64,000 bases of DNA, from contig BROG01000347.1 in assembly GCA_030159075.1 (NCBI GenBank), forward strand, positions 595,001 to 659,000. The letters run 5' to 3'. The stretch's first letter is position 1, and each line of letters starts with the position of its first letter. Source of the stretch: Atrina japonica. Taxonomy: Eukaryota > Mollusca > Bivalvia > Pterioida > Pinnidae. The notes under the pieces were generated by a model. That model saw only the letters and a list, made by a program, of their open reading frames with translations. It was not told the DNA's origin and ran no database searches. The position numbers were made by a program, and so were the translations under genes. Shown piece after piece: positions 26,588 to 40,500 of the stretch.

Positions 26588-26880
26588 TGTTTGTTTATTA
26601 GTTTGTTTATTGTTGTTTAACATCCAACTCAAGAATATTTCACTCATATGGAGACGTCACCAAATGCTGGTGAAGGGCTTCAAATTTTGGCCTGTGCTCA
26701 TCACTTACGGCCATTGAGCAGTGAGGGTTCTTTAACGTGCCGACACCTACTGCGACACGGGACCTCCAGTTTTTACTGTCTCATCCGAAAGACAGGAAAC
26801 CAACCTGTCGCCGGCGGGACTCGAACTAACGACTTTCCGATCCAGAGTCGAGCGCGCTACCGACTGAGTCAGGCCGGCTC
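26588..26880 (-). mobile_element. SINE family B, full length with TSD
   Basis: Minus strand: a GCCGGCCTGACTCAGTCGGT head with A box, a GTTCGAGTCCCGCCG B box, CTTTCGGATGAGACAGTAAA, GTGTCGGCACGTTAAAGAAC, ACTGCTCAATGGCCG, AAATTTGAAGCCCTTCACCA, GTGACGTCTCCATATGAGTG and an AACAA-type tail. It is flanked by a 12-bp direct repeat CTAAGACCTGTT at 26576-26587 and 26881-26892, which is the target-site duplication and shows RT-mediated insertion. Confidence 0.93.
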
Positions 26881-26892
26881 CTAAGACCTGTT

Positions 26893-27094
26893 AAATCAAT
26901 TCCACTCATATAGGGTTAAAATGAAAATACTTTTTATATATCTAGTTTAATGAGCAAAAGGAAGCCCAGAATACAGAATGCAGGTTTAGAAATAATTGGA
27001 CACCCGAAAACTTCCAGAAGTTAGATCAGATACCAGGAAGGTAGTGTTTAAGACTTTTGGAAAGATTTTTTTTTTAAATTTGATTTTTAATTTT
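26893..27094. other. No gene recognised
   Basis: Short unannotated spacer between a SINE-B copy and a SINE-A fragment; nothing recognised. Confidence 0.4.
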
Positions 27095-27165
27095 TGCCAC
27101 ACTCAACAATTTTTCATTTCTATGGTGACAGTCAGTTTTTAATAATGGAGGAAATACTCATATAT
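27095..27165 (-). mobile_element. SINE family A, 3' fragment
   Basis: On the plus strand, GCCACACTCAACAATTTTTC, then ATGGTGACAGTCAGTTTTTA and ATAATGGAGGAAA match the reverse complement of the SINE-A 3' end. The head is absent. Confidence 0.75.
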
Positions 27166-28204
27166 ATTAGATGAAATGTAATGTAAATATATAACTGTTG
27201 GTAAAATGTATTCTATTCAATATCAATGTATCCATGATCTCTCTCTGAAACGGAAAGAGTTGCAAGAAAACTATGGCGTGTATATGTCCAATGTAGGTTT
27301 CGGAAAGAAAATAAGACTCATCACATTTGTTTAGATGTACATCTCACAGACACCGACATACATTTACAAGTTAAAATATTCTCTACTATTTTCTCCGTGT
27401 TTATTTCACCGAAATAAATTCATTACAACCTGAAGTTTAAAAGATTCTGTCTCCATGGAATCGGAGAGGAAACTGTATAAACATCAAACGCCACAGAAAA
27501 TCGCTGATCATGATTAACAGTTCCTCAATGGTCATATCATTACTAGAGAAATATCCTTTAATAATGAAATTCTCAGTTTCCCCAGTGGAAGTACATTTAT
27601 TGCTTTAATATCTTGTGAATATTGTTAAGCATCTCCGCAACAAATCTCTTTGTTCCCTGTGATTGGCCTAATATGAATACTAGTAAAGTGGCGGTATCGT
27701 TACCATTAAGTTGTCTGAGTCACAATACGAATATCCGAATTATGATCGATTTCCGACTTTAATGGCCACTCTGGAAGACGATACTGATTTATCTGGGATG
27801 AGTTGAAGCAAAATTGCCTCGAATTTGCCATTTTCTGTCATAATTATTATCGAGTATAAAATTTAAGCATGATCTTAAAAGTGTCCTTGTCAATGGCAAA
27901 CTATAAACCATATCGCGTTATGTAGTAGGTATTAATGTTCTGCTGTAATAAAACGATTTCACTATTAAAATGAACTTTAGAGACTTTTACAAGTGAAGAC
28001 ATTCGTTTTAATTAGTGACATATACTTTAGTATAAAGTCAATTTATAAAACAATAAAGACTCTATGAATCAATTTAGACAACAATAGGCAATCTGATACA
28101 TCCAACCACGACAAATTTTAAAATGCCTCAGGAATCACGTGATATTAGCTTATCACCATTGTAAAGTCTCGCGAGGATTTGATTAAAAATTGATGAATGT
28201 ATTG
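27166..28204. other. No gene recognised
   Basis: AT-rich sequence; nothing recognised. Confidence 0.4.
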
Positions 28205-28333
28205 CTGTTATTAACGATAACGACGACGACGATGATGATTTTGATTATGGTCGCTATGAGTATGCTGTTGGTGGTGCCGCCGCTGCCGCTGCTGTTGATG
28301 ATGATGGCTATTATGATGATGATGCTGATGATG
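28205..28333. repeat. Imperfect trinucleotide (GAT/GCT/GCC) repeat
   Basis: A run of GACGAC, GATGATG, CCGCCGCTGCCGCTGCTG and GATGATGATG words with interruptions. The 104-codon minus frame through it is repeat-driven (Ile/Val/Ser/Gly runs) and is not called as a gene. Confidence 0.85.
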
Positions 28334-28682
28334 ATAAGTTTAATCAGGATTTTTATATAATTTATAGCAATATAATTTAAACCTTTGTTTCTCTCAGAAT
28401 CATCATCAGTCTGTGCTGTAATAAATGTTTTCTGTTGAATATTTCCTGTACTTTTCGAACTTATTTTAGACAATATTGAATGCAATGGTTTATCCATAGA
28501 AGTTAAACATACGAACTGTAAAGAAAATTACTCGTAAATGATCTTGTTAAAGTTGTGTATTTGCACAGTTATGCTAACGAGCGTAAGTGCGTAAACTAAA
28601 AAAATGAGAATTTACAAGCTGATTTTACCAAAGAAAAAGAGTGCGAGGGATGACTTTTAAATGTATTTACAGGTCTACCAAT

Positions 28683-29530
28683 GTAAATTGGCACATGTTT
28701 ACAAACACAACGAGTCTAAATCAAATCATAACATGGGTGACAAGCTACTTCTCGTCACAAAAGTATTAGAGAATGAGTAATGCATGGAGTCCGTGCAAGG
28801 CAATATGTTTTACCCGTACATTCTATTATTGGAAAGTAGACCGTATTGTTTTGGTTGCTGACTGAACCAGGATGTGCCACTTTACCTTGGTAGACCTATA
28901 CATTTTTATGCTCATCATAAATTGCTACAAAAAGTCACCATAAATACTTTTTGATAATTTTCCGTGTTGTAAAAATTAAGCCGTTTAGAAGAGTTTTGAA
29001 TAACAGACAACTTTCCATATTTGATTGATTATTGTTTTTTTTTAATATTGATATCCCGGTTTATTATTGATATCATTGTTAAACTTTGCATCTCAAATTA
29101 ATAGGCATATGAATAAGAACTATTGCGGCGTCTTTGGCGATTAGAACCAAGATGTAATTGCCGAGCTGAATAGATTATAGATTTAACAAGACAATTTGGT
29201 ACATGTTTACAAACAAGGGTTAGAGGCTGGATGCCGTCTCCGATATGTTAAAGTATCCCATGAAATCATTTTTTTATCTGAACTTCCCCTATTGTTGTAA
29301 AATAGACAGTATTGTTTGGGTTTCTGACAAGATCCGAATAAGCAATTTCTTCTGGGTAAAGGTCTAACAAGATAATTTGCATATGTTTACAAACACAAAG
29401 AATCTAAATTTAATCCTAATAGGGGTGACCGATTTATATTCCGTAACAAAATATAAGAGCTGCACCACTACATCGTCACGTTCTACCTGTGCATTTCGTT
29501 GTTGGAAAATAAGCCGTATTGATATGTTTT
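28683..29530. repeat. Diverged repeat, three copies
   Basis: The word ACATGTTTACAAACA recurs near 28693, 29200 and, as CATATGTTTACAAACACA, 29381. Each is followed at a similar distance by TTGGAAAGTAGACCGTATTG or a variant (TGTAAAATAGACAGTATTG, TTGGAAAATAAGCCGTATTG). Copies 1 and 3 also share AATCTAAAT / GAGTCTAAATC and a GGGTGAC block. Units are roughly 160-225 bp and well diverged. I do not recognise the family. Confidence 0.65.
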
Positions 29531-29819
29531 TTTTTCGAACAAAAGGTTGAAATGCACCCCAAACGATATATACAACTTTTAAAAAATTGCAAGTTTATGA
29601 TGCATTTGTCGAAAATTTGAAGTGGATCCGACGTCTTGTTCCGGATATATAATCCTGAAGTGACGATTAAAGAGATTCTCATGATAATTACAAGATGTTA
29701 AGTGTTTCATTTACAATAAATATAATTTATATAATTTATTTAGCGGAGAAGTATGTGCTAAATATGTTTATTATCACCGCTATGTATAGAAATTTCCCAA
29801 CTACTTGGCTGTTGTGTAC

Positions 29820-30734
<915 letters not shown>

Positions 30735-30885
30735 ATAGCAATATGTAAAATCACATTATCCCATGATACGACTTTTCCATTCCTTATACAACAATTGCAC
30801 ATGAAAAATTACAAGACATTTTTACATAACTGACAATTGTTTCGTTCACAGAAGGTAATACACGCAAACTGAATTATCTAGATAT

Positions 30886-31255
30886 TGTTTTGACCTCTAT
30901 AATTATATTGTTAATAATATCTATAACCACTGGGTCGTTGCCACTACCGGCGGACCGGTCCCCGAGGGTAGACATAAACCCAGTACCTGGTATGTCGGTA
31001 CCAGTCGATTATTTTATACGAAGTAATACTTCGCTCAGATACCACCATTTAAATTCATTTTACTCTTAGATATATTTGGCAACATTAGGATTAATCATTT
31101 GGCCATGTATGATACCGACGTTTCTTTCGAAAATTCAAATATACAATTACATTGTATTCTAGGTCAACTCATGAAGTCTTATTGGCAGAAAAGATCGTCT
31201 TGAGCATTTGTTTTGGTCATTTTGTAAAACTATAACTTTGGTTAATAATATTTGT
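30886..31255 (+). mobile_element. Retrozyme unit nested in PLE remnant
   Basis: Shares with the units at 63.3-64.0 kb the blocks ATCTATAACCACTGGGTCGT, GGTCCCCGAGGGTA, CATAAACCCAGTACCTGGTA, TACCAGTCGATTATTTTATA, ATTTGGCCATGTATGATACC and the hammerhead region, followed by AAAACTATAACTTTGGTTAA. It begins and ends at the same internal point of the unit (TTAATAAT), so the insert is a circular permutation of one unit, as expected if one unit-length circle had been reverse transcribed. Non-autonomous; no ORF. Confidence 0.75.
31162..31205 (+). ncRNA. Hammerhead ribozyme relic
   Basis: Order: stem I strand GGTCAA, core CTCATGA (expected CTGATGA), stem II AGTCTTATTGGCA, GAAA, AGATCG in the stem III position, GTC and stem I strand TTGAGC. 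The G-to-C change in the first core block hits an invariant residue and the stem III closing base is changed, so cleavage activity is unlikely. Confidence 0.7.
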
Positions 31256-31960
31256 TACTAAAATAAGTATTTTCCATTCACCATTCTAATTCTAAACAAG
31301 GTTAAACTAAACTTAATGTAAAAATATGAGCTTCAACTCTGCCCCTATTACCAACCTTTTTTCTTAATATTACACAGACTTCATTCAGACGCTATCCATA
31401 GGTAATAATCTGATTTGACATTTTAATATATTGACGATGTTTCGTTTATTCATTATGTCAATTTTCATATTCATGTGAACACGATATATCTCCAGGAACT
31501 AAATTTAATTTTAGTCATGCTGATTTTGTCATTAACTCTCTACATTTAAGCAGTAGTAACCATTTATCACCTGTCTATGGTTTTCTGCTTTTAAATGGTC
31601 TGATATGCCGGCGCCTATTCATCTTATGATCATTTTATATACAGGGGCTAACTGCTTTGTGATAGGCTGTTGGCACATATAGGATAATTCATCCGTGTAA
31701 TTAACTTGGTTACGATTATAACATTTTACTAAATAAAGTGTCGAGTTACCTGTTCGTAAGTAATTTTTTTATGAATTATTCCCAGGTAATTCAGGGTTTT
31801 AGATTTAACTATAAACTCAATGGCGCGTGGAAACTATCGTTAAGCTGATCATACCTCTGGATTATCCAAGACATCTGTGTCTTTCTACTCATGTTTGTTT
31901 TGTAGACTTCCTTATGGTTTGCACTTAGGTCTTTGTAATTTTTATATATATGTATATATT

Positions 31961-32499
31961 TTTGGCGTTAACCAATTTGTGACGGTGCAGACATATAGTC
32001 ATTTTAGTTATATTTACACCTTGTCATTCTTTAGCTTAGTATACAAACACTGGGTATATAATACCGTATACGTAATGCTATAAGAGTGATACGTAACGGA
32101 AATGACGTCACTTCACTTCTTCTTTACATCACGCTTGTACAAGATTGTATCAACATAGTATATACTTTTAAAATAATGTATGTAAATACTACAGCAAATA
32201 GAAACTACCAAAGGACTTAAGCTGAATTCGAAATGATACATCAAATCATACGTGTTTTACAGAAAATTTCTTCTTGAAATATATTTATACATAGGAACTC
32301 TACCTACTGGCAGCCATGCCTACCGTATTTGATCGTTCAAACTCGCTTCCTCTCCTTTTAAAATTGTACTGTATGAATTATCAGGAAGATGTAAATATAA
32401 ACTTTGTTTATCATTGTGACTGCTTATACGTTATTTATGGAGGACTGACGCGCACCATAGAATTTGTTCTCTTCCTTCTGCATTCATACACAGTCAAAA
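31961..32499. other. No gene recognised
   Basis: AT-rich sequence; the 81-codon frame at 32316-32561 runs into the SINE and is not called. Confidence 0.4.
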
Positions 32500-32767
32500 T
32501 CATTATTAAACATTATATTCAAGAATCTTTCACTCATGGAGACGTCACCAAATGCCGGTGAAGGGCTTCACATTCTGGCCTATGCTCGGCACTTACGGAC
32601 ATTTAGCAGTGAGGATTCTTTAACGTACTGACACTTACTGTGACACGGGACCTCGGTTTTTACTGTCTCATCCGACTGTCAAAAAACAAACCTGCCGTCG
32701 GCTGGACTCGAACTCACGACCTCACGATCAAGAGTCGACCACGCAACCAACTCAGCCAGGCCGGCTC
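32500..32767 (-). mobile_element. SINE family B
   Basis: Minus strand: a GCCGGCCTGGCTGAGTTGGT head, a GTTCGAGTCCAGCCGACGG B-box region, a GATGAGACAGTAAAAACCGA block, CACTGCTAAATGTCCG, TGAAGCCCTTCACCGGCATT, TGGTGACGTCTCCATGAGTG and an ATTCTTGAAT end. Many substitutions and small gaps compared with the 48352 copy. No convincing TSD. Confidence 0.88.
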
Positions 32768-33501
32768 TTTATGATCAAGTCTTCAACTAATTACCCTAAC
32801 TGTACCAAAACAAACTGTTAACTTTACTATAATAACGTATAAGTACAAGTACAACCTTTATTATTCTAAGGTCAATAGGTTTATATGACATATGTACAAA
32901 TGGAATTCTTTCCGGTTTTCATTTTAGGGAATTATCTATCGGCAAACACAAGCACAAATAACTACTGCTGAGATTTCAGTCCCAAGACAAAGCACTTATT
33001 TCCACCGAAGAATAAGATTAGAATTGGTTATATAAACAGTTCAACCCTTATGATGAAGGATTCTTGCATTCTATAAATGAAGTGCGCTATCCGCTAAGTA
33101 TAACATATATGCAATCAATACCTCTATGCTTATATCGCAATGTATGACAAGTTATTAGAACTCAATTGATCGGAATGCCCTAACTATAGTCTGAACAATT
33201 ACAAAAGTCAGTGATATATTATTCGAATTTGTTCAACTTTAGTCATTTCCTACATTGGTGTCTTTGTGATGACTGATTTTAATGTTTGTAATGATGTAAC
33301 TCACCATAGCGTGTCATACACTGTCTGATATTTTGGTATACAAACAAAATCAGGATCTAAAAAAGCAAAGAGATATGAAAATTTTTGACATATCACATAT
33401 TCACAATTACAAGTGCAACAGACGGAAGATAATTTGAATTTGAATCATCAACAAAACAGACTTCAATAATTTTAGCCTTTGCTGAACTTTGACTCGCACA
33501 T
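32768..33501. other. No gene recognised
   Basis: AT-rich sequence; nothing recognised. Confidence 0.4.
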
Positions 33502-33526
33502 AAATAACAATAAATAAATAAATATA

Positions 33527-33557
<31 letters not shown>

Positions 33558-33560
33558 AGT
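33502..33560. repeat. (AAAT)n microsatellite
   Basis: About 14 AAAT-type tetranucleotides with one ATAT interruption. It abuts the retrozyme end. Confidence 0.95.
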
Positions 33561-33569
33561 TTGATAAAT

Positions 33570-33858
33570 ATCAAAATAATACCAAAGTAATAATACTCAA
33601 GACGATCGTTTCTGTCGGTTAGACTTCATCAGTTGAGCTCCAGTTATAAATAGGTTTTCTATAGGGAAAGTGGTATCATACAAGGCCAAGTAATAAATCT
33701 AAATGCACTGCCAAATCCGTATATAAAGATTAACCAATGTAAATATGACTATCTTAGCTTTTGAAGAAGTTAGAAATTAAATGGTGTCACCAGTGCTAAA
33801 TATTACTTTAGCATAAGATCATCATCTGGTAGCGAAATACCAGGTACTAGTATGAAAA
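33570..33858 (-). mobile_element. Retrozyme unit with intact-looking hammerhead
   Basis: Minus strand, in order: TACCTGGTATTTCGCTACCA, GCTAAAGTAATATTTAGCAC, GACACCATTTAA, ACGGATTTGG, TTACTTGGCCTTGTATGATA, CCACTTTCCCTATAGAAA, then the hammerhead (33595-33638) and an AACTTTGG-type stub reduced to ATTACTTTGGTATT. These blocks are the same as at 63.7-64.0 kb. No ORF. The unit is roughly 290 bp. It fits the metazoan retrozyme class: small, non-autonomous, hammerhead-carrying repeats. Confidence 0.82.
33595..33638 (-). ncRNA. Type I hammerhead ribozyme, best preserved
   Basis: Minus strand reads: stem I strand GCTCAA (33638-33633), core CTGATGA (33632-33626), stem II AGTCTAACCGACA with GTC/GAC pairing, core GAAA (33612-33609), a two-pair stem III closing a GATC loop, GTC cleavage site (cut expected 3' of the C at 33601) and stem I strand TTGAGT. 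All invariant core residues that I can check are present. Two peculiarities: the base pair next to the core in stem II is an A-A mismatch, and stem III is minimal. The short stem III is a known trait of PLE and retrozyme hammerheads, some of which cut better as dimers. Role: self-cleavage of tandem transcripts. Confidence 0.85.
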
Positions 33859-35104
33859 AATAAAACACGAAACAATTATTGTTTTTGCTAAAATGAACAA
33901 AACTTCAAGCCAGTTATTACCAATAATGAATTAAGCTTGTGAGTGCACCAATCTTTATTGTATGGGTTACAACAGACCACCATTTCGAGAACAAATAATT
34001 TCAAAGCCAGCATATTATTGACTTTCCCCTTATTCTTAAATATCTGAATAAAAGGACAAATTATAATTAAATCAAATATAATTCAATATCTTATGACGCA
34101 TTCCAATTTTTAGGAATATTTTACGGAAATGATAATTTATCTGTACTGGGCATCGGTTATAACGGAACATAAAAACTACTGAAGTATTGGAGTTTTCCTG
34201 ATCGCAATTAAATTACAGATGTTTGTAGTTCCATCCTGACTTTTTGTTTTGAAGAGATACATTCTCTGGCGAAAATTTGATTTCAACTTCTGACTTTACA
34301 GATATGTACTACACTAGAAGATTGATATAACGTGATTGATCATATGCCTGCTGGTCATATTCTTCATTGAAAAACTGCAAAGTTAGCGTTGAACACGAAA
34401 TCATGCGATCGCAGATTTCGATAAATTAAGTTTTATAATATGTGGCTCGCCAATAATCAAGATTTGCTTTCGGGAAGATGGCGTTTTCAAAATCACATAT
34501 ATATCCTATACACATTAGATCATTACAAATTTTAATGTTTATTTCAGTAATATGAATTAATCCCTCTTCTGACCTATAATTTTTCATGATTATTTTTTTC
34601 TCATTTGTTTCTTTTACAATTGATTTTCAGTTTTCTCTGAAATATATAGGTAATAAATTTTACTTTTTAATTACTTGGCTTGAATCAAATGTACATATTT
34701 CGTGTTTTAACAATTTAATATTGGCATTGTTTGAAATTTCAAATGAATTACAAGAAATTGAGGTTTTTGTCATTAACCTACTTCAATATACCCATAATTC
34801 TGTTAATTGTTAAACTTATTACAATACGGAATATTGATTTGAAAGTTTCAAAAAACTATCATTGTACATGTTCATTAAAGCTAGTAGAAGGAAAAGAAAA
34901 TAATTTTGAATCTACCAACCCACTTGAACCGGAAAACTTGCTGCTACGGATGTTCTGTCCCGAAAACATCAGTAGCGTTCAGTTAAATGTCAGACTTTGA
35001 CACGTACAGTCTTTTCCTACATTTAGCTAACGATAGCCTAACTAATCTTGTAAACAAAACGAAACAACTATACCATAAATATTACATATTTCTGACTAAT
35101 AGAC
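33859..35104. other. No gene recognised
   Basis: Two overlapping frames at 34586-34813 and 34731-35000 have no recognisable features. The second is Lys/Leu/Ile-rich with no domain. Not called. Confidence 0.4.
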
Positions 35105-35236
35105 ATGTTTACCATAGAATATAAATACTTCGATGATGATGATGATGATGAGGAGGAGGAGGAGGAGGAGGCTGAAGAGGAGGAGCAGCAGGAGCAGCAG
35201 GAGGAGGAGAATGAGGATTTGGGACCTAATATATAA
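35105..35236 (+). repeat. GAT/GAG trinucleotide tract in a 43-codon acidic ORF
   Basis: An ATG at 35105 opens a frame reading MFTIEYKYF, then six Asp, seven Glu, and a run of Glu with Ala and Gln, ending NEDLGPNI before a TAA at 35234. The triplet phase is kept through GAT, GAG, GCTGAA, GAGCAG and CAGGAG changes. Such an acidic tail could be a C-terminal exon, but there is no upstream exon or domain, so a decaying trinucleotide microsatellite is the more economical reading. Confidence 0.6.
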
Positions 35237-38200
35237 GGCCAGAGTAACTCAAAAGAGAATCACACACGTATTCTGATCAAACATGCTAAGATCTTTCAGA
35301 GGATTCTAGGACATACCATTTGACAAAGAAAGCCTGCTTTCACACTTTTTCACCACGTGTTAAAAGATGTCACTCTTATATGTAAAACCTGTTACTAATG
35401 TTCATATTAATGTTATTAATCATAAATAAAAACGTTATTTATGTTATGCCAAATACTCATAAATTATCGAGAAAAAAGAAACTACTCTTGAGATTCTTTA
35501 ATTTTTTTCTTTAGCTTTGCATTTCTTCTCATTTTTCTCTAAACATATAAATTCTGCAGCACTTAATCAACTATAATCGATCAACTATTGATTTACCATC
35601 GAAACCGAAACACTTATACTGTCATCCGTTCGTGGCAAAACACTTTTCATGTGACAGTATTTTCAAATCTTTTTGTAAGATGTATCAATGATTCATGTAA
35701 ACATTTCAGCCCTAACACGTTCAAGATTTTATTATAAAAAATTCAAGAAAACACAATCCTTTAAGTACACTCATGGGGATTTTTATAACTGTCGGTTATG
35801 GCTAAACAAACCATGAATGCGTTATATAACTCACGAATGTAGTGATATTAAATGCAAATCCATCAATCTGTCCCCGGCTTCTTAATTGCAATAGCCGGTG
35901 CTGAAATTGTCCAAGGATATTTCTTGATATCATTAAATTTTGATCGACGGAACGAGTGTCGGATTCACGTTACAATTGACCTGCAAAATATTCCATAATG
36001 ATAGACGGAGATGAAACAGACATGCAAAGTTTTTTTTTTTTGTAAATTGTAATTTACGTTGTTACATAATTTAATAATTTATTCATTTATTTATTTCATA
36101 TACGAAAGAACATATTTATAACTATAAAATATTGCATACTGTACATCAATTATTGCTATACATATCAACATGACATGTGTCGCCCTATGTAATTGATCCA
36201 TGCTGGCAATATAGCTTATGCAATACCTAAGCGTTTGTACATGCAATCGATATACATGTAAAAAGAGATCTGTTTTGATGTATATCTATCACAATTAATG
36301 ATGCACCAATACTTATTCATGTACTAATCCCAGGCTACGCCAAATTAACCTTGCGCGAAATGTCTGACACCTTTGGACAGACATTTCCATTATGAAGTCA
36401 TAATGAAATACCCCGTCCAACATTTGTATAGTTATTGCGTCACAATCAATTGACGTCAAAATTGCATAAAGAATAACTTATATTTAAAGGTGAAGTATTC
36501 GACATTCAGATTATACACACGCTTTAATATGATAAAAACCATCATTTATATTCTACATAGCATTGAGAAGAATTGGTCTTGTGACATTCCTATAAGTGTT
36601 AGAATAATACACTGTTTTCTTTTGGAATTATCTCCGACTTTCTTGGGCTGGATCTACATATCCAGTATACATTCTTATCAATACATAAAGTGGGAATTGG
36701 AATCGTTTTAAGAACATGTAAGATGGTAAAAGTCTCTGTTTAATCAATCAAGAATTACATCGCAACAACAAAGTAGACAGGTGATTTCTGTTATAGACTT
36801 GACTGATAGTACACGTTTAAAAAACTATAGCAGTACAGAACGTGTGGGATGGTCCGAAAATTAAACCACATGTAGTTCTTCATCTTCATCTAACTATATT
36901 TCTTTGTTGTCTATTAATTCTGTTAACATAATACAAAGGAAGGACAAAAAAATGAAAATTAAATTTCTTTTTGTAACACCAACTTTTGTTGTATAATTTT
37001 ATAATATAAACTCTAAGTCTTCTTTCATTGGAAAGAGAGATAATTAGTTCTAAGTCTTATATTGATTACGTCTATAAAATGCCACTCTTTACAAAATATC
37101 AGTGACATTGAGGTGGCGTATATGTTGGCCTTTAGAAAGTTCGTTGACATATTTGAAGAGAAAATTCAAAAGCATGTCAATATAAACACAATAAGATATC
37201 TGTCAAAAAGAAAATCTAACAAAAACGTAAACCCCATGCCCTGTGTCTTGGTAGGATAGTAGCGGAAAACCACCCACTAAACTGATTAAATAAAACGTAC
37301 CCCTTCATTTATATGTCTATGTATAATTGGAACTGTGTGGTTTCAGGGGAAACCAAAATGACCACAACAAAGTATTGCAAAAGACTAGAAGCAAGAGATA
37401 GAGTAATACGTAATTTTAGATCCAGTATTCATTGATACATCAGTAAAGATATGCTCAAAGAACAGTTTCATCACTTTTGTTTCTTTGTTAAATGCATCAT
37501 GACCCCTAGCGGTAGAACTTCTAGACAACAATCAAGCTCATTAATATGTTATACCCGGTTTTTTTTGTTGTTTTTCTCCAGTTAAAATATCTTTGTTCAT
37601 ATAAAGCTGTGAATGTGAATTTCGAGAAAAACTGTTTTCCTCGAAACTCACAACAAATTGTTCTGATTTAGCTTGTTTGAGCAAAATCGAAAGTCCGTGT
37701 AAAGTCAATGTTTATTGAAAAGATATCGTCCATTTAGTTTATATTTCAGTATCATAAACCCAAAAGAGTCGAAATGGATCAACCATATAGGTGAAAAATT
37801 AAATTTCATCCACCAATTTTCATAAAGTAATACGTGCATTTTCTTCATTAGAGACAGATATTTACTAGACGTGTAAATCGCATATTTAATCATATCGTTA
37901 TATTTTTGTATATAGGTTTAATTTCTCCAAAACCACATTTACACTCATTAATGTAAATTTGCCGCCGTTAAATTATTTTAAAGCAAATGTTAATTTTAGC
38001 GAAGTAGATATAATTGATATATTTACTACTTTTAAAAATTGGTCACGGCGAACAATTGAGGGGGGGTGGGTGGGTCGAACTACAAAATAACATTCAGCTT
38101 GCTTGGAAAGAATCGGTCTAAATAATTATTTCCTTAATAATGTGCATATAGGCATTAATAACAGTCAGCTCACAACAGTCCAGTGGTAAGTTTTCACTCC

Positions 38201-38390
38201 CCAGTTCATGTTCTCTTTCTTTCCTGTGCCGGGACATGAGATGACACTTTAAATTTCTCTTATCACAGCAAAAGTGTCACATTAAAAATTCCGCACTGCC
38301 TTTGTGCATGTTCATCTATAGCTGGTGGCCTCACTTTGAAAGACTCCAGGCCAGATGTTGAACACAATGTATCAATATTGTATGTATTAT
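35237..38390. other. AT-rich stretch, no gene recognised
   Basis: Frames of 60-73 codons at 36490, 37062 and 37705 show no recognisable domain. A T run lies at 36031-36041 and a G-rich patch at 38061-38076. No known repeat was recognised. Confidence 0.4.
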
Positions 38391-38394
<4 letters not shown>

Positions 38395-38423
<29 letters not shown>

Positions 38424-38456
38424 AAGTATGTGTGCGTTGTGCAAATTTGTGAATCG

Positions 38457-38544
<88 letters not shown>
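38395..38544. repeat. (TG)n patch followed by (CT)n microsatellite
   Basis: Interrupted TG words at 38395-38425, then about 90 bp of CT from 38455 with one A interruption. All frames here are repeat translations. Confidence 0.96.
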
Positions 38545-40259
<1,715 letters not shown>

Positions 40260-40500
40260 CTTTTGTAGTACCGGACTGTCTAAGAGCTATTCGGTATTTC
40301 GGTACTAAAGTAATATTTGGCAGAAACAGCACCATTAAAAATTCTATTTTTTTCTAAAGCTGAGATCGCCATCTTTTTATAGTGGTTACTCTTAGACGGA
40401 TTTTGGCTATACGTTTAGATGTATCATTTGGCCTTGTCTGATACCACTTTCTCTTTAGAAAATCTGTTTAAAATTTTAGCTCAAGTGATGAAGTCTAATA

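Larger units (their letters stand above)
30735..31960 (+). pseudogene. PLE remnant interrupted by a retrozyme unit
   Basis: About 30750-30885 aligns at DNA level with the YDFSTLYTTIPH..KL and GTRKFKYL segment of the RT at 22935-23055. A hammerhead-carrying unit then intervenes (about 30886-31255). RT similarity resumes at about 31335 (the NCAPLLADLF region), passes the catalytic-motif position at about 31430 (YIDDV is still readable), the AYGVYIS region at about 31580 and the SLSEMLSCLF equivalent at about 31735, and ends in a degraded 3' tail at about 31790-31960. Many stops and shifts; certainly dead. Confidence 0.75.

Noticed and set aside
26648..26884. 78-codon plus frame METSPNAGEGLQ..., with a similar minus frame at 48365-48583
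   Set aside because: Both are the antisense of SINE-B copies; the shared protein only reflects the repeat.
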